Counted from the first letter of the stretch, positions 32,705-43,848 are shown. The stretch is DNA of 57,776 bases from an uncultured Lachnospiraceae bacterium (GCA_902799015.1 CADBZI010000006.1:1-57776); one strand, 5' to 3'. The notes: a model not told the origin generated them from the sequence alone. Program-made: numbers and translations.

Positions 32705-35692
32705 TCAGCGCCCCAGATAGTTTCTGACATACTGTCCCGTGAACGACTCCGGCACAAGCGCCACTTCCTCCGGCGTTCCGCATGCCACGATGGTTCCGCC
32801 GCCTTCCCCGCCTTCCGGGCCAAGGTCGATCAGATAATCCGCGTTCTTGATCACGTCGAGATTGTGCTCAATCACGATCACTGTGTTGCCGCCATCGGTC
32901 AGCCGCTGCAGGATGTCGATCAGCTTGTGGACGTCCGCAAAATGCAGTCCGGTTGTCGGCTCGTCGAGAATGTACACCGTGCGGCCGGTGCTGCGCCGGG
33001 ACAATTCCGTCGCGAGCTTGATCCGCTGTGCCTCACCGCCCGACAGCTGCGTCGACGGCTGCCCCAGACGGATATAGCCCAGGCCGACATCGTAAAGCGT
33101 CTGAATCTTTGAGCGGATGGAGGGCAGATGGTCAAAGAAGGAAAGCGCCTCCTCGACCGTCATATCCAGAACTTCAAAGATGTTCTTCCCCTTATAGCGG
33201 ACGTCCAGCGTCTCCCGGTTATACCGTTTCCCGTGGCAGACCTCGCAGGGGACGTAAACATCCGGCAGAAAATTCATCTCAATCTTAATGATACCATCTC
33301 CGGAGCAGGCTTCACAGCGGCCGCCCTTGACATTGAAGGAGAACCGGCCCTTCTTGTAGCCTCTTGCCTTCGCGTCATTGGTCGAAGCAAACAGATCCCG
33401 GATCTGGTCAAATACACCGGTGTAGGTCGCAGGGTTGGAACGCGGCGTGCGACCGATCGGACTCTGGTCAATCTGAATGACTTTGTCCAGCTTTCCGTCC
33501 CACTCTACGCTGTCTCTCTTTCCGAAAACCTGATGCGCGCGGTTCAGCCGGTTCGCAAGATCCTTATACAGAATCTCATTGACCAGGGAACTCTTACCCG
33601 AACCGGACACACCGGTTACGCAGGTAAATACGCCGAGCGGAAACTGCACATCGATGCCCTTCAGGTTGTTCTCGCGGGCACCGCGCACCGTCAGCCAACC
33701 GGCAGGCTCTCTCCTTTTTTCCGGCACCGGAATCTTCAGCGCACCGGAAAGATACTTTCCGGTGATGGAGTCCTCACATGCCTGAATCTCCTGCGCGGTG
33801 CCGACCGCAACGACCTGGCCGCCGTGCTCTCCCGCTCCGGGCCCGATGTCAATCACCACATCCGCGGCGCGCATCGTATCCTCATCATGTTCCACGACAA
33901 TCACCGTATTGCCCAGATCACGCAGATGGAACAGGGTGCTGAGCAGCTTGTCATTGTCTCTCTGGTGCAGTCCGATCGACGGCTCATCCAGAATATAGGC
34001 AACACCCACCAGTCCGGAGCCGATCTGTGTGGCAAGCCGGATCCGCTGCGCCTCACCGCCGGACAACGTCGCTGTACCGCGGGCCAGGGAAAGATAATCC
34101 AGACCAACGTCATTTAAGAATGCAATCCTCGCGCGGATCTCTTTCAGGATCTGGGCGCCGATCTTCAGCTGCTGGCTTGTCAGGCGCTCATCCACGGACG
34201 ACAGCTGCGTCTGGAGATCCCCGATCGAGAGCATCGTCATCTCATAGATATTCTTGTCGTCAAAGGTCACCGCCAGCGCGCTCTTCTTCAGCCTCTGTCC
34301 GCCGCAGGCCTTGCATGGCGTGACCCGCATGAAGCTCTCATACATCGCCTTCATGGTCTCACCGAACGTCTCACGGTATCTGCGCTGGACGTTCCGGATC
34401 AGTCCTTCAAACGCGACGTCATAGGTACCCACGCCTCTCTGGCTCTTGTAGTGCACCTTCACCTCGTGTCCATCGGTCCCATAGATGAGGATATCATAGA
34501 TCTCGGGCGGATAGTCCTGAAACGGCGTGTCCAGCCGGAAGTGATATTCCTCCGCCAGTGCGTCCAGCAGTGCTCTGGTAAAGGAGCCTTCCTGCTTGCT
34601 GGACTGCCACCCGGGTACGACAATCGCCCCCTCGTCAACCGACAGACTCTTGTCCGGAATCATCAGATCCACGTCAAATTCCATGCGGTATCCGAGGCCC
34701 GTGCATTCCGGGCACGCTCCGAAGGGATTGTTGAAGGAAAATGACCGCGGCTCGATCTCCTCGATGCTCGTTCCGTCATAAGGGCAGGCATAATTCTCCG
34801 AGAAGGTCAGCATCTCGACACCCTTATGCGTACTGTTCTCTGTATCCTCTCCCGAAAGGTCCTTTCCCTTCTCGGACGCCCCGCTGCGCACCATGTCCTC
34901 GCGGCCAAGGTGATCCGGATGCATATCCTTCTCGGTCTTCGGGCGCTGCACCTCCACGTAGATCAGACCGCCGGACTGCTGCAGCGCCTGCTCCAAGGAC
35001 TCCGTCAGCCTCTTCCCGATCCCTTCCTTTACCACTAAACGGTCGATGAGAATCTCGATATTGTGCTTGATATTCTTGTCCAGGCGGATCTCCTCGGAAA
35101 GTTCATACAGGTTTCCGTCGATCCGGATGCGCACATAGCCGGACTTTCTCGCCTGGGAGATCACCTTCTCATGCTGGCCCTTGCGGCCGCGCACGACCGG
35201 GGAAAACAGCTGCAGGCGGGTCTTCTCCGGGAGCGCCATCAGCGTATCCGTCATCTGGTCAACCGTTTGCCGTTTGATCTCTCTTCCGCACTCCGGGCAA
35301 TGCACGATCCCGCAGCGCGCGTACAGCAAACGGAAATAATCGTAGATCTCCGTAACGGTTCCAACCGTCGACCTTGGGTTGTGATTCGTTGACTTCTGAT
35401 CAATGGAAATCGCCGGCGGAAGTCCTTCGATGCTCTCCACCTTCGGCTTCTCCATCTGACCGAGGAACTGGCGCGCATAGCTGGAAAGGGATTCCATGTA
35501 TCTGCGCTGTCCCTCCGCATAGATTGTGTCAAACGCGAGACTGCTCTTGCCGGACCCGGACAGACCGGTCATGACGACAAATTCATTGCGGGGGATATCA
35601 AGATCGATATTCTTCAGATTATGCTCCGCAGCGCCCCGGACGCGGATGTATCTGCTGACATTCCGCATGGGCGCAGGTGAGTGCTCCGGCAT
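32705..35692 (-). CDS. uvrA: Excinuclease ABC subunit A
   Basis: The 995-residue ATPase recognises DNA damage with UvrB. It has two ABC modules: the first Walker [17 protein letters not shown], the signature [19 protein letters not shown] and LDEPSIGLH; the second [31 protein letters not shown] and LDEPTTGLH. Zinc fingers CPECGREI and [15 protein letters not shown] are visible. It is about 40-50 residues longer than usual because of a hydrophilic insertion (about residues 250-290) just before the conserved [12 protein letters not shown]. Start ATG is behind GGAGAG. It follows uvrB on the same strand, with 36-bp tandem repeats in between, and is probably under the same SOS promoter. Confidence 0.97.
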   Translation of the reverse strand: MPEHSPAPMRNVSRYIRVRGAAEHNLKNIDLDIPRNEFVVMTGLSGSGKSSLAFDTIYAEGQRRYMESLSSYARQFLGQMEKPKVESIEGLPPAISIDQKSTNHNPRSTVGTVTEIYDYFRLLYARCGIVHCPECGREIKRQTVDQMTDTLMALPEKTRLQLFSPVVRGRKGQHEKVISQARKSGYVRIRIDGNLYELSEEIRLDKNIKHNIEILIDRLVVKEGIGKRLTESLEQALQQSGGLIYVEVQRPKTEKDMHPDHLGREDMVRSGASEKGKDLSGEDTENSTHKGVEMLTFSENYACPYDGTSIEEIEPRSFSFNNPFGACPECTGLGYRMEFDVDLMIPDKSLSVDEGAIVVPGWQSSKQEGSFTRALLDALAEEYHFRLDTPFQDYPPEIYDILIYGTDGHEVKVHYKSQRGVGTYDVAFEGLIRNVQRRYRETFGETMKAMYESFMRVTPCKACGGQRLKKSALAVTFDDKNIYEMTMLSIGDLQTQLSSVDERLTSQQLKIGAQILKEIRARIAFLNDVGLDYLSLARGTATLSGGEAQRIRLATQIGSGLVGVAYILDEPSIGLHQRDNDKLLSTLFHLRDLGNTVIVVEHDEDTMRAADVVIDIGPGAGEHGGQVVAVGTAQEIQACEDSITGKYLSGALKIPVPEKRREPAGWLTVRGARENNLKGIDVQFPLGVFTCVTGVSGSGKSSLVNEILYKDLANRLNRAHQVFGKRDSVEWDGKLDKVIQIDQSPIGRTPRSNPATYTGVFDQIRDLFASTNDAKARGYKKGRFSFNVKGGRCEACSGDGIIKIEMNFLPDVYVPCEVCHGKRYNRETLDVRYKGKNIFEVLDMTVEEALSFFDHLPSIRSKIQTLYDVGLGYIRLGQPSTQLSGGEAQRIKLATELSRRSTGRTVYILDEPTTGLHFADVHKLIDILQRLTDGGNTVIVIEHNLDVIKNADYLIDLGPEGGEGGGTIVACGTPEEVALVPESFTGQYVRNYLGR

Positions 35693-35715
35693 ATCATTCT
35701 CTCCTTTTTCTTCTC

Positions 35716-35845
35716 ACTCCTGCTGCAGGTATCGTTTCCTTCATTCCACTCACTCCTGCTGCAGGCATCGTTTCCTTCATTCCACTCACTCCTGCTGCAG
35801 GCATCGTTTCCTTCATTCCACTCACTCCTGCTGCAGGTACCGTTT
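35716..35845. repeat. 36-bp tandem repeats at the uvrB stop codon
   Basis: Copies of ACTCCTGCTGCAGG start at 35716, 35752, 35788 and 35824, exactly 36 bp apart. The three full units are almost identical. The fourth is the 3' end of uvrB, so each unit repeats the uvrB terminal codons and stop. The array fills the uvrB-uvrA gap and looks like a recent tandem duplication. Confidence 0.85.
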
Positions 35846-37801
35846 CAATTCAATCATGCGGTCACGCAGCTGTGCCGCTGCCTCGAAGTTCAGATCGGCA
35901 GCTGCCTTCTTCATCTGCTTCTCGACCTCCTTGATAACCTTCTGCAGCTCCTCGCGGCTCATGGACTCCGGTTCCTTCTCGAACTGGTCCTCCACCTTCG
36001 CGATATCCTTCGAGATGGCGATCAGATCCCGCACCTTCTTGCGGATCGTTGTCGGTGTGATGCCATGCGCCTCGTTGTAAGCCTGCTGCGCAGCCCGGCG
36101 CCGGTTGGTCTCATCGATCGCAGCCTTCATGGACTGTGTGATGGTATCCGCGTACATGACAACATGTCCCTCGGAATTGCGGGCTGCCCTGCCGATGGTC
36201 TGAATCAGGGAAGTCTCCGATCGCAGGAAGCCTTCCTTGTCCGCATCCAGAATCGCGACCAGCGTGATCTCCGGTATGTCGAGTCCCTCCCGGAGAAGAT
36301 TGATTCCGACCAGAACATCAAATACCCCAAGTCTCATGTCGCGGATGATCTTTGTCCGCTCCAGGGTGTCAATGTCCGAATGCAGATAATTGACGCGGAT
36401 CCCGGCTTCCTTCAGATACTCCGTCAGGTCTTCCGCCATCCGCTTCGTCAGGGTCGTGACAAGAATCTTGTTGCCCTTTTCCGTCTCCCGGTTGATCTCG
36501 CCCACCAGGTCATCCACCTGACCTGCCACCGGACGCACATCAATCGCAGGATCCAAAAGTCCGGTCGGACGGATAATCTGCTCCGCCCTCAGCAGCTCGT
36601 GATCCTTCTCATACGGTCCCGGCGTCGCGGAAACAAACAGAATCTGATCGATCCTTTCCTCAAACTCCTCGAAGCGCAGCGGCCGGTTGTCCTTTGCGCT
36701 GGGCAGGCGGAATCCGTAATCCACCAGAGTTGTTTTGCGCGCCTGGTCTCCGTTGTACATCGCACGCAGCTGGGGAAGTGTCATATGAGATTCGTCGACA
36801 ATGATCAGGAACTCATCCGGGAAATAATCCAGCAATGTCTGCGGCGGCATCCCTGCCTCACGGCCTTCCATATGGCGGGAATAGTTCTCAATCCCGGAGC
36901 AGAATCCGGTTTCCCGCAGCATCTCAATGTCATAATTCGTCCGCTCCCGGATCCTCTGTGCCTCCAGAAGCTTATCCTCGGAGCGGAAATACGCCACCTG
37001 CTGCTCCAGTTCCTTCTCGATCCGATTCACCGCCTCCAGCACCTTTGCCTCCGGCGTGACATAATGAGAAGCCGGAAAGATGCCGACAAAGCTCAGAGCA
37101 CTCAGCGCCCTGCCTGTCAGCGGATCAATCTTCGTGATCCGGTCGATCTCGTCTCCGAAGAACTCTACACGATATGCGAAGGCATCCGTCTCCGCCGGAA
37201 AAATATCCAGGACATCGCCCCGCACACGGAAGGTCGACCGGTGAAAATCCACATCGCTCCGGTCGTAGTGCAGCTGCACCAGCTTGCGCAGGACCTCATT
37301 CCTCTCCCGCTCCTCACCGACACGCAGATACAGCGCCATCTCCTTAAAGTCAATGGGGCTTCCCAATCCGTAAATGCACGAGACGGAGCTCACGACGATG
37401 ACGTCGTTTCGGCTTGTCAGCGAGGCCGTCGCCGAGAGGCGCAGCCTGTCGATCTCATCGTTGATCGATGAGTCCTTTTCGATGTAGGTGTCGGTCTGCG
37501 GCACATATGCTTCCGGCTGATAGTAATCATAGTAGGAAACAAAATATTCAACCGCATTCTCCGGAAAGAACTCCTTAAACTCCCCGTACAGCTGCGCCGC
37601 CAGTGTTTTGTTGTGTGCAATCACAAGCGTCGGCCGGCCAAGCTGCTGAATGATATTCGCCATCGTGAAGGTCTTTCCGGAGCCGGTCACGCCAAGCAAA
37701 GTCTGTGCCTGGTTGCCGCCTCGAAATCCTTCAACCAGGGCTTCAATCGCTTCCGGCTGATCGCCGGTGGGCTGATACTCCGAATGAAGCTTGAAGTCCA
37801 T
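35822..37801 (-). CDS. uvrB: Excinuclease ABC subunit B
   Basis: The 659-residue damage-verification helicase has the N-terminal [18 protein letters not shown], Walker [14 protein letters not shown], the [12 protein letters not shown] beta-hairpin region, [24 protein letters not shown] and the [14 protein letters not shown] helicase motif VI, ending in the UVR domain (about 622-657, [15 protein letters not shown]) that contacts UvrC. Start ATG at 37801 follows GAGG at good spacing. A LexA-box-bearing promoter lies 145-180 bp upstream, and the stop codon lies within the 36-bp repeats. Length is normal. Confidence 0.97.
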   Translation of the reverse strand: MDFKLHSEYQPTGDQPEAIEALVEGFRGGNQAQTLLGVTGSGKTFTMANIIQQLGRPTLVIAHNKTLAAQLYGEFKEFFPENAVEYFVSYYDYYQPEAYVPQTDTYIEKDSSINDEIDRLRLSATASLTSRNDVIVVSSVSCIYGLGSPIDFKEMALYLRVGEERERNEVLRKLVQLHYDRSDVDFHRSTFRVRGDVLDIFPAETDAFAYRVEFFGDEIDRITKIDPLTGRALSALSFVGIFPASHYVTPEAKVLEAVNRIEKELEQQVAYFRSEDKLLEAQRIRERTNYDIEMLRETGFCSGIENYSRHMEGREAGMPPQTLLDYFPDEFLIIVDESHMTLPQLRAMYNGDQARKTTLVDYGFRLPSAKDNRPLRFEEFEERIDQILFVSATPGPYEKDHELLRAEQIIRPTGLLDPAIDVRPVAGQVDDLVGEINRETEKGNKILVTTLTKRMAEDLTEYLKEAGIRVNYLHSDIDTLERTKIIRDMRLGVFDVLVGINLLREGLDIPEITLVAILDADKEGFLRSETSLIQTIGRAARNSEGHVVMYADTITQSMKAAIDETNRRRAAQQAYNEAHGITPTTIRKKVRDLIAISKDIAKVEDQFEKEPESMSREELQKVIKEVEKQMKKAAADLNFEAAAQLRDRMIELKRYLQQE

Positions 37802-37943
37802 GGGATGATACCTCACAATCAATCATCTGTATGTCATCTTCCACTGAAGCATGACAGCAGGAATGCTGCATACAATGTGGAATTAAGTTTAGCACTCAAC
37901 CCTTGAATAACGAGTTGAATAGCAGTTGAATAGCAATAAATAT

Positions 37944-37982
37944 AGTATACCACTCCATACAGGCCGACGCAAACATTTGTTC
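37944..37982 (-). promoter_or_regulatory. uvrB promoter with overlapping LexA/DinR box
   Basis: On the minus strand TTGCGT (37967-37972) and TATACT (37944-37949) are 17 bp apart. GAACAAATGTTT (37971-37982) overlaps the -35 box and fits the Firmicutes LexA consensus core GAAC-N4-GTTY. LexA binding there would block RNA polymerase, so SOS control of uvrB-uvrA is expected. The rest of 37802-38076 contains the 5' leader and short repeats of GTTGAATAGCA near 37914-37935. Confidence 0.75.
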
Positions 37983-38076
37983 TGACATTCGGTGGTAAGA
38001 GGAGCCCCAATGAGCTCTCGCCTGACTGGCATGTCCGTGTCTATCCTCCTGGTACCAGTTCACCCGAAGGCTGAAA

Positions 38077-39312
38077 TTACTCCTGCTTTTCCTTTGGCAC
38101 CTCGCAAATCGTGCCGCCTCCCACCACATTTTCCCCTATGTACAGGACAACTGCCTGTCCGATGGTCAATGCACGCTGCGGTTCATGGAACAGAATCTCC
38201 ACCTTTCCCCCTTCCAGCACTCTGGCCGTTGCTGCGGCTTCTTTCGCACGATAACGCGGCTTTGCGGTAACCTCACAGGAATAGCCCACCGGCGGGGTTT
38301 CTGTATCACCATCTGCAAAATGTTCAGGTGCCTCGCTCCATTTTCCCCAGTCGGGCGTCCAGATCCAGTTGAAGTCCTCCGCGATGAGACGCCCGGAGAA
38401 CAAACCGCTCTGAGGCGTAAGAACAACCTGATTCTTTTCGGTATCAATCCGGCTTACATACAGCGGAGCAGGAAGAGCAAGTCCAAGACCGCGCCGCTGA
38501 CCGATGGTGTAGCGGATCAATCCTTTGTGCCTGCCAAGAACATGCCCCTCTTCATCTACGAAATCTCCCTCCGGAGCCGGTTTCCCGGTTCTTCTCTCGA
38601 TAAAGTCAGCATATTTGCCGGCCGGTACAAAACAGATGTCCTGCGAATCAGGCTTACCGGAATTCACGAACCCGTGATGCCTGGCAATCTCCCGGATCTC
38701 CTCCTTATCTGTATATTCACCGAGTGGGAAAACTGCATGCGCAAGCTGCTCCTGCGTCAGAGAATACAGGACATAGGTCTGATCCTTCTCCAGGCCCCTT
38801 GCGCGCAGAAGCTGCCACCTGCCGCTCTTTTCGTCAAACGCGGTTCGCGCGTAATGCCCGGTCACAACCGCCTCGCAGCCCAGTTCCTGCGCACGCAAAA
38901 ACAGCTTACCGAACTTCATATATCGATTACAATCGATGCATGGGTTCGGAGTGCCGCCCGCCTGGTAGATCCGGACAAAGCGGTCAATCACCTTTTCTCC
39001 GAACTCCGATGAGAAGTTAAAGACATAGTAAGGCATCCCCAGCTTCCGCGCGACACTGCGGGCATCCTCCACATCATCCAGGCTGCAGCAGGTATGAGGA
39101 TTCTCCTTCCCGACAGCATCGGCAGTGTCTGAGGCCGCCTTTACTGCAGTATCGGTTCTGTCGGAATCCGTTTTATCTGCCGGCGAGAACTCCTCTCCCT
39201 GCAGCAGCTTCATCGTGCAGCCAATGCAAGTATATCCTCTCTCTATCATGAGAGCGGCAGCCACCGAACTGTCGACGCCGCCGCTCATTGCTATCAATGC
39301 TTTTTTCTTCAT
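38077..39312 (-). CDS. mnmA: tRNA 2-thiouridine(34) synthase MnmA
   Basis: The 411-residue enzyme thiolates U34 of tRNAs for Lys, Glu and Gln. It has the PP-loop SGGVDSSVAAALMIERG, the nucleophile motif TPNPCIDCN, TGHYAR and the second catalytic Cys in DSQDICFVP, plus the C-terminal beta barrel. A hydrophilic insertion (about residues 45-75, Asp/Ala/Thr-rich) precedes CCSLDDVEDARSVA, making it longer than the usual 360. The ATG at 39312 gives the family start MKKKALIAMSGG; a GTG four codons earlier is possible; the ribosome binding site is weak for both. It follows the C_GCAxxG_C_C gene closely. Confidence 0.94.
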   Translation of the reverse strand: MKKKALIAMSGGVDSSVAAALMIERGYTCIGCTMKLLQGEEFSPADKTDSDRTDTAVKAASDTADAVGKENPHTCCSLDDVEDARSVARKLGMPYYVFNFSSEFGEKVIDRFVRIYQAGGTPNPCIDCNRYMKFGKLFLRAQELGCEAVVTGHYARTAFDEKSGRWQLLRARGLEKDQTYVLYSLTQEQLAHAVFPLGEYTDKEEIREIARHHGFVNSGKPDSQDICFVPAGKYADFIERRTGKPAPEGDFVDEEGHVLGRHKGLIRYTIGQRRGLGLALPAPLYVSRIDTEKNQVVLTPQSGLFSGRLIAEDFNWIWTPDWGKWSEAPEHFADGDTETPPVGYSCEVTAKPRYRAKEAAATARVLEGGKVEILFHEPQRALTIGQAVVLYIGENVVGGGTICEVPKEKQE

Positions 39313-39349
39313 CTTACTGTCCACTATCTGTGAAGTGCTTAAGTTCTTC

Positions 39350-39739
39350 TTAGGATCTGCTGCTCAGGATATCATCCAGATACTTCGTCATCTCAAAGAC
39401 AAGTCCGTCGCAATGTGTCTTCCGCACAATCCCCTTGCTGGCAGATGCTGCAAGAAGATCTCTGCACTGGGTACTGTCATGCTTCTGTTTGAATTCCCGA
39501 ATCATGGCCGTCGACGCATCTTTCTCAAACCCTGCAAGCCCCAGAATCATGGTGGCAGCTGTCAGGACACCACACATTCCGCCATGATGCATGCCGCTTC
39601 CGAACAGATTACCGAGCTTGTCGGATTGCTCCTCGGTCAACCCGGTCACATCGCGGAACGGGACCAACAGTGATTGCGCGCAGTTGTAGTGGCGTGTTGT
39701 ACATGCTCTCTTTTCTTCGACTTCCTGAAGGTGATTCAT
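39350..39739 (-). CDS. C_GCAxxG_C_C family protein (putative redox protein)
   Basis: The 129-residue protein matches the C_GCAxxG_C_C family of anaerobes by the pattern NCAQSLL near residue 19, MHHGGMCGVLTAATMILGL, and later cysteines (QCRDLL and THCDGLV). These conserved cysteines suggest metal or redox binding; no reaction is known. The ATG at 39739 follows GAGAGGAAAATACC and overlaps nothing; the longer frame upstream lies antisense-like over the end of glgX. It sits between glgX (50 nt) and mnmA (37 nt). Confidence 0.85.
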   Translation of the reverse strand: MNHLQEVEEKRACTTRHYNCAQSLLVPFRDVTGLTEEQSDKLGNLFGSGMHHGGMCGVLTAATMILGLAGFEKDASTAMIREFKQKHDSTQCRDLLAASASKGIVRKTHCDGLVFEMTKYLDDILSSRS

Positions 39740-39789
39740 GGTATTTTCCTCTCTTTTCCTGTTTCCCACCTGCCCACGCTTTCCGCTCT

Positions 39790-41904
39790 TCAGTACCGCT
39801 CCGCGGTGAGAATTGCGACGGACCGCGGGCGCATGGCGACCCGCTTCCAGGCCATTCCCCGCTCTTCCCCGCCTGTCGAGAGATACAGATGCCAGCTGCG
39901 GCCATCCGGAAGATCCGGCAGTGTGATGTCCACGCTCTCCCAGTACACGTTCACGCAGACACAGACAATATCGTCCATCTCCAGTCTCTCGTCGTATCCT
40001 GCGTAGACAATATAGAAAGCCTTCGTCTCCTTTGTGACCAGCGCATTCCATGGCGTTCCCGCGTGAACCGAGATATTCGGGAAGCCGCACCGGGCAGAGC
40101 GAAGATCCCTGCGCACGCATTCATGCTGTTTGCGGAATGCTATGACATCTCTCGTAAACTCCAGCATGGAGCGGTTCCGGTCACAATAATTCCAGTTCAG
40201 CCAGCTGATCTCATTGTCCTGGCAGTAACCATTGTTGTTGCCGAACTGCGTGTTCGCGAATTCATCCCCTGCAGGGAACATCGGCGTACCACGGCTCATC
40301 ATCAGAACCGCCATTGCATTTTTCATCATGCGGATCCTGAGCGCTTCGACCTCCGGATCCAGGCTCGGTCCCTCACACCCGCAATTCCAGCTGCGGTTAT
40401 CATTCGTACCGTCCGTATTGTTCCAGCCATTCACCTCGTTGTGCTTCTCATTGTAGGTATACAGATCGTACAGCGTGAACCCGTCATGACAGGTCAGGAA
40501 ATTCACGGACGAGTTGTATCCGAGATAGCCGTGCGGACTGCGGCCTTGCTCCGAGGATTCTTTCGAATACAGATCGGGGGACCCGATCATGCGCCGCGAC
40601 GCCTCCGGCGCCACCCAGTAATCCCCCTTCAAAAATGACCGCATGTCATCTCTGTATTTCCCGTTCCATTCTGCCCACCGGTTCCAGGCAGGGAAGCTTC
40701 CGACCTGATACAGACCGCCGGCGTCCCAGGCCTCGGCGATCAGCTTCACATCGGCAAGCAGCGGATCCTTCGCAAGCCGCTGCAGAAGCGGCGGATACTG
40801 CATCGGCGAACCATCTTCATTTCGCCCGAGAATGCTGGCAAGATCAAATCGGAATCCGTCAATATGATAATTTGTCACCCAATGATGCAGGCATTCCACG
40901 ATCATCTCCTGGACAACCGGGTGATTGCAGTTCACCGTATTGCCGCAGCCGGAGAAGTTGTAATAGTCGCCCTCCGGTGTCAGCATATAGTAGATATTGT
41001 TGTCAAAGCCCTTGAAATTGATGAAAGAGCCATTCTCATTTCCCTCTGCCGTGTGGTTGAATACGACATCCAGGATGACCATGATGCCTGCTTCATGGAG
41101 ACTGCGGATCAGCTCCCTGAGCTCACTGCCTTCCCGGTTGTACTCCTCCCGGAAGGTGTAGCTCGCGTTCGGCGCAAAGTAGCTGACCGTATTGTAGCCC
41201 CAGTAATCCATAAGGCGCTTGCCTTCGTGGTTGCGCAGGTCCTGCATCTCATCGAATTCAAAGATCGGCATCATCTCCACCGCAGTGACGCCAAGCCATT
41301 TCAGATAGGGGATCTTCTCGCGCAGACCCTCAAAAGTGCCCGGCGCGGAAACACCTGCATTTGCACCCATCGTAAATCCACGCACATGCAACTCGTAGAT
41401 GATCAGGTCTTCCATATTCAGACGCTGATAGGAATGATCGCCCCAGTCATACGCATGGCGCACGACCCTCGCATGGTACACGCCCTCTTCCGACTGCCGC
41501 TCTCCCCATACCTTCTGGCCGGTGACAGCCTTTGCATAGATATCCAGCAGGACATGGTTCTTGTCGAACAGAAGTCCCTTCTTCGGATCCCACGGGCCGT
41601 CCACGCGATAGGCATATTCAAACTGCGTGATATCAAGTCCGAATACAACCATCGACCACACATCCCCGATCCGATAATTCTCCGGAAATGGAATCACTGC
41701 GTAGGGTTCCTTCTCCAGCCGCCGGAACAAAAGCAGTTCAACGGCGGAGGCCCCATTGGAATGGATCGTGAAGCTGACAGCCCCTCCATATCCCAGCGCA
41801 TGTGCTCCGTACGATTCGTACAGTCCCGGGCAGACGGCATATCCCGCCACACTGTCCCTGGGCTGGAGCATGTCTATATCCTGCTGAATGTTATAGTTCG
41901 CCAT
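39790..41904 (-). CDS. glgX: Glycogen debranching enzyme (GlgX-like, GH13)
   Basis: The 704-residue protein has an N-terminal CBM48 beta domain (about 20-150: HALGYGGAVSFTIHSNGASA, YRVDGPWDPKKGLLFD) and a GH13 catalytic barrel: YELHVRGFT, VEMMPIFEF, GFRFDLASILGR (nucleophile Asp), LIAEAWDAGG (acid/base Glu) and NFLTCHDGFTLYDL. It splits alpha-1,6 branches in glycogen or related glucans. No signal peptide, so it is cytoplasmic. The ATG is preceded closely by a GC-rich hairpin (41921-41941). Other glg genes are not in the window. Two downstream genes may share its transcript. Confidence 0.92.
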   Translation of the reverse strand: MANYNIQQDIDMLQPRDSVAGYAVCPGLYESYGAHALGYGGAVSFTIHSNGASAVELLLFRRLEKEPYAVIPFPENYRIGDVWSMVVFGLDITQFEYAYRVDGPWDPKKGLLFDKNHVLLDIYAKAVTGQKVWGERQSEEGVYHARVVRHAYDWGDHSYQRLNMEDLIIYELHVRGFTMGANAGVSAPGTFEGLREKIPYLKWLGVTAVEMMPIFEFDEMQDLRNHEGKRLMDYWGYNTVSYFAPNASYTFREEYNREGSELRELIRSLHEAGIMVILDVVFNHTAEGNENGSFINFKGFDNNIYYMLTPEGDYYNFSGCGNTVNCNHPVVQEMIVECLHHWVTNYHIDGFRFDLASILGRNEDGSPMQYPPLLQRLAKDPLLADVKLIAEAWDAGGLYQVGSFPAWNRWAEWNGKYRDDMRSFLKGDYWVAPEASRRMIGSPDLYSKESSEQGRSPHGYLGYNSSVNFLTCHDGFTLYDLYTYNEKHNEVNGWNNTDGTNDNRSWNCGCEGPSLDPEVEALRIRMMKNAMAVLMMSRGTPMFPAGDEFANTQFGNNNGYCQDNEISWLNWNYCDRNRSMLEFTRDVIAFRKQHECVRRDLRSARCGFPNISVHAGTPWNALVTKETKAFYIVYAGYDERLEMDDIVCVCVNVYWESVDITLPDLPDGRSWHLYLSTGGEERGMAWKRVAMRPRSVAILTAERY

Positions 41905-41920
41905 ATCTTCATACTTTCCC

Positions 41921-41941
41921 CGCGGGCATGCATCGCCCGCG
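41921..41941 (-). promoter_or_regulatory. Hairpin just upstream of glgX
   Basis: CGCGGGC (41921-41927) and GCCCGCG (41935-41941) form a 7-bp GC-only stem 17 nt before the glgX start, next to its GGGGAAAG site. It may affect translation or mRNA stability. Further upstream, 42015-42022 and 42039-42046 form a GGGGAG/CTCCCC stem that may end pckA transcription, without a clear T-tract. Confidence 0.4.
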
Positions 41942-42117
41942 CAGGGTTATTTGCTTCCTGTATCTATTATCTATGCGCACCCGCAGGCCTTTGGCCTGGT
42001 TGGTTACGCAAGGAAGGGGAGGCCGGCAAAACACCAGTCTCCCCCTTTCTTTCAGGATATCACTGTTCTGAGTCCGGCCGCTGATCTGATGACCCGCGTC
42101 CGTTCAGCCATCTTCCA

Positions 42118-43731
42118 TCAAAGCTTCGGGCCAGCCTCAACCAGAGCCTTGCCGGCTTCGTTGGTCTCATACTTCTTGAAGTTCTTGATGAAACGCTCTG
42201 CAAGATCTTTTGCCTTCGCATCCCACTCGGAAGCATCCGCATAGGTGTCGCGCGGATCCAGGATCGCCGGATCAACGCCCGGAAGCTCTGTCGGAACCTC
42301 GAAATCGAAGTACGGAATCTTCTTGGTCGGAGCCTTCAGCACATCGCCATTCAGGATCGCGTCGATGATGCCGCGGGTATCCTTGATGGAGATACGCTTG
42401 CCGGTGCCGTTCCAGCCGGTGTTGACCAGATAAGCCTTCGCTCCGCTCTTTTCCATTCTCTTCACCAGCTCTTCGCCGTACTTGGTCGGATGCAGCTCCA
42501 GGAATGCCTGGCCGAAGCAAGCAGAGAAGGTCGGGGTCGGCTCAGTGATGCCGCGCTCGGTTCCGGCCAGCTTTGCTGTGAATCCGCTCAGGAAGTAGTA
42601 CTGCGTCTGCTCCGGAGTCAGGATGGAAACCGGCGGAAGTACGCCAAATGCGTCCGCGGACAGGAAGATAACATTCTCCGCTGCCGGGCCGGAGGAGATC
42701 TTGTTTACGTTCTTCGCGATCTTCTCGATGTGCTCGATCGGATAGGAAACACGGGTGTTCTCGGTGACGGACTTGTCAGCAAAATCGATCTTGCCGTTCG
42801 CATCAACCGTAACATTCTCCAGCAGAGCATCTCTGCGGATGGCGTTGTAGATATCCGGCTCGGATTCCTTATCCAGGTTGATGACCTTCGCATAGCAGCC
42901 GCCCTCGAAGTTGAAGACGCCGTTGTCGTCCCAACCGTGCTCGTCATCGCCGATCAGCAGTCTCTTCGGGTCAGTGGAGAGCGTGGTCTTGCCGGTTCCG
43001 GACAGACCGAAGAAGATCGCGGTGTTCTTGCCTTCCATATCGGTGTTGGCGGAGCAATGCATGGAAGCGATGCCCTGCAGCGGCAGATAGTAGTTCATCA
43101 TGGAGAACATACCCTTCTTCATCTCGCCGCCGTACCAGGTGTTCAGGATGACCTGCTCGCGGCTGGTGATGTTGAATGCCGCACAGGTAGAGGAGTTCAT
43201 GCCAAGCTCTTTGTAGTTCTCAACCGCAGCCTTGGACGCATTGTAAACAACGAAGTCCGGCTTGAAGTTCTCAAGCTCTTCCTCAGACGGCTGGATGAAC
43301 ATGTTCTTGACAAAATGTGCCTGCCACGCAACTTCCAGGATGAAGCGGATCGCCATGCGGGTGTCCTTGTTCGCGCCGCAGAATGCATCGACGACAAACA
43401 GTCTCTTGCCGCTGAGCTGCTTGATCGCAAGATCCTTGACAGTCGCCCAGACTTCTTCGCTCATCGGATGGTTGTCGTTCTTGTAGCCCTCGGTGGTCCA
43501 CCATACGGTGTCCTTGGAGTTCTCGTCCATGACGATGTACTTGTCTTTGGGAGAACGTCCGGTGTAAATGCCGGTCATAACGTTGACCGCGTCAAGCTCC
43601 GTGAGCTGTCCCTTATCATAACCGGTCAACTCCGGCTTCATCTCTTCCTCAAACAGGAACTCATATGACGGATTGTGGACGATCTCTTTGACGTCCTTGA
43701 TGCCATACTGGCCAAGATCGATGTTTGCCAT
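42118..43731 (-). CDS. pckA: Phosphoenolpyruvate carboxykinase (ATP)
   Basis: The 537-residue enzyme interconverts oxaloacetate and PEP with ATP. Motifs are [15 protein letters not shown] near residue 53, [20 protein letters not shown] (kinase P-loop [11 protein letters not shown]), [20 protein letters not shown] and later [11 protein letters not shown]. In fermentative Lachnospiraceae it often works toward oxaloacetate or anaplerosis as well as gluconeogenesis. Length is normal. The ATG is behind AGAGGTTAGAATCA, and a strong promoter lies about 90 bp upstream. Divergent to proA, 339 bp apart. Confidence 0.96.
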   Translation of the reverse strand: MANIDLGQYGIKDVKEIVHNPSYEFLFEEEMKPELTGYDKGQLTELDAVNVMTGIYTGRSPKDKYIVMDENSKDTVWWTTEGYKNDNHPMSEEVWATVKDLAIKQLSGKRLFVVDAFCGANKDTRMAIRFILEVAWQAHFVKNMFIQPSEEELENFKPDFVVYNASKAAVENYKELGMNSSTCAAFNITSREQVILNTWYGGEMKKGMFSMMNYYLPLQGIASMHCSANTDMEGKNTAIFFGLSGTGKTTLSTDPKRLLIGDDEHGWDDNGVFNFEGGCYAKVINLDKESEPDIYNAIRRDALLENVTVDANGKIDFADKSVTENTRVSYPIEHIEKIAKNVNKISSGPAAENVIFLSADAFGVLPPVSILTPEQTQYYFLSGFTAKLAGTERGITEPTPTFSACFGQAFLELHPTKYGEELVKRMEKSGAKAYLVNTGWNGTGKRISIKDTRGIIDAILNGDVLKAPTKKIPYFDFEVPTELPGVDPAILDPRDTYADASEWDAKAKDLAERFIKNFKKYETNEAGKALVEAGPKL

Positions 43732-43819
43732 TGATTCTAACCTCTTTCTTTGAAAACAATTGACTGTAGTAACGCATTATTCGAAAAAGCGCCTGATTAA
43801 CGCCTTTTTTCACGGATGT

Positions 43820-43848
43820 ATTATAGCGAACAGACCTGTAAAAATCAA
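43820..43848 (-). promoter_or_regulatory. Promoter for pckA
   Basis: On the minus strand TTGATT (43843-43848) and a perfect TATAAT (43820-43825) are 17 bp apart, about 89 bp before the pckA start. The leader contains two GGCG words flanking TTAATCA near 43788-43804, not a stable hairpin. In the rest of 43732-44070, ACTGTC/GACAGT at 43953-43970 form a small inverted repeat in front of proA; I found no convincing proA promoter. Confidence 0.7.

Noticed and set aside
35716..35845. CRISPR-like 36-bp periodic repeats
   Set aside because: Units are directly adjacent with no unique spacers, and no cas genes are nearby; it is a tandem duplication of the uvrB end.
35681..37471. A 596-residue open frame on the plus strand
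   Set aside because: It is fully antisense to uvrB and its start reads through the 36-bp repeats; composition (His/Leu/Arg-rich) is that of a shadow frame.
37896..38129. A 77-residue open frame on the minus strand after mnmA
   Set aside because: It overlaps the mnmA end and the uvrB promoter region, has odd composition and no ribosome binding site.
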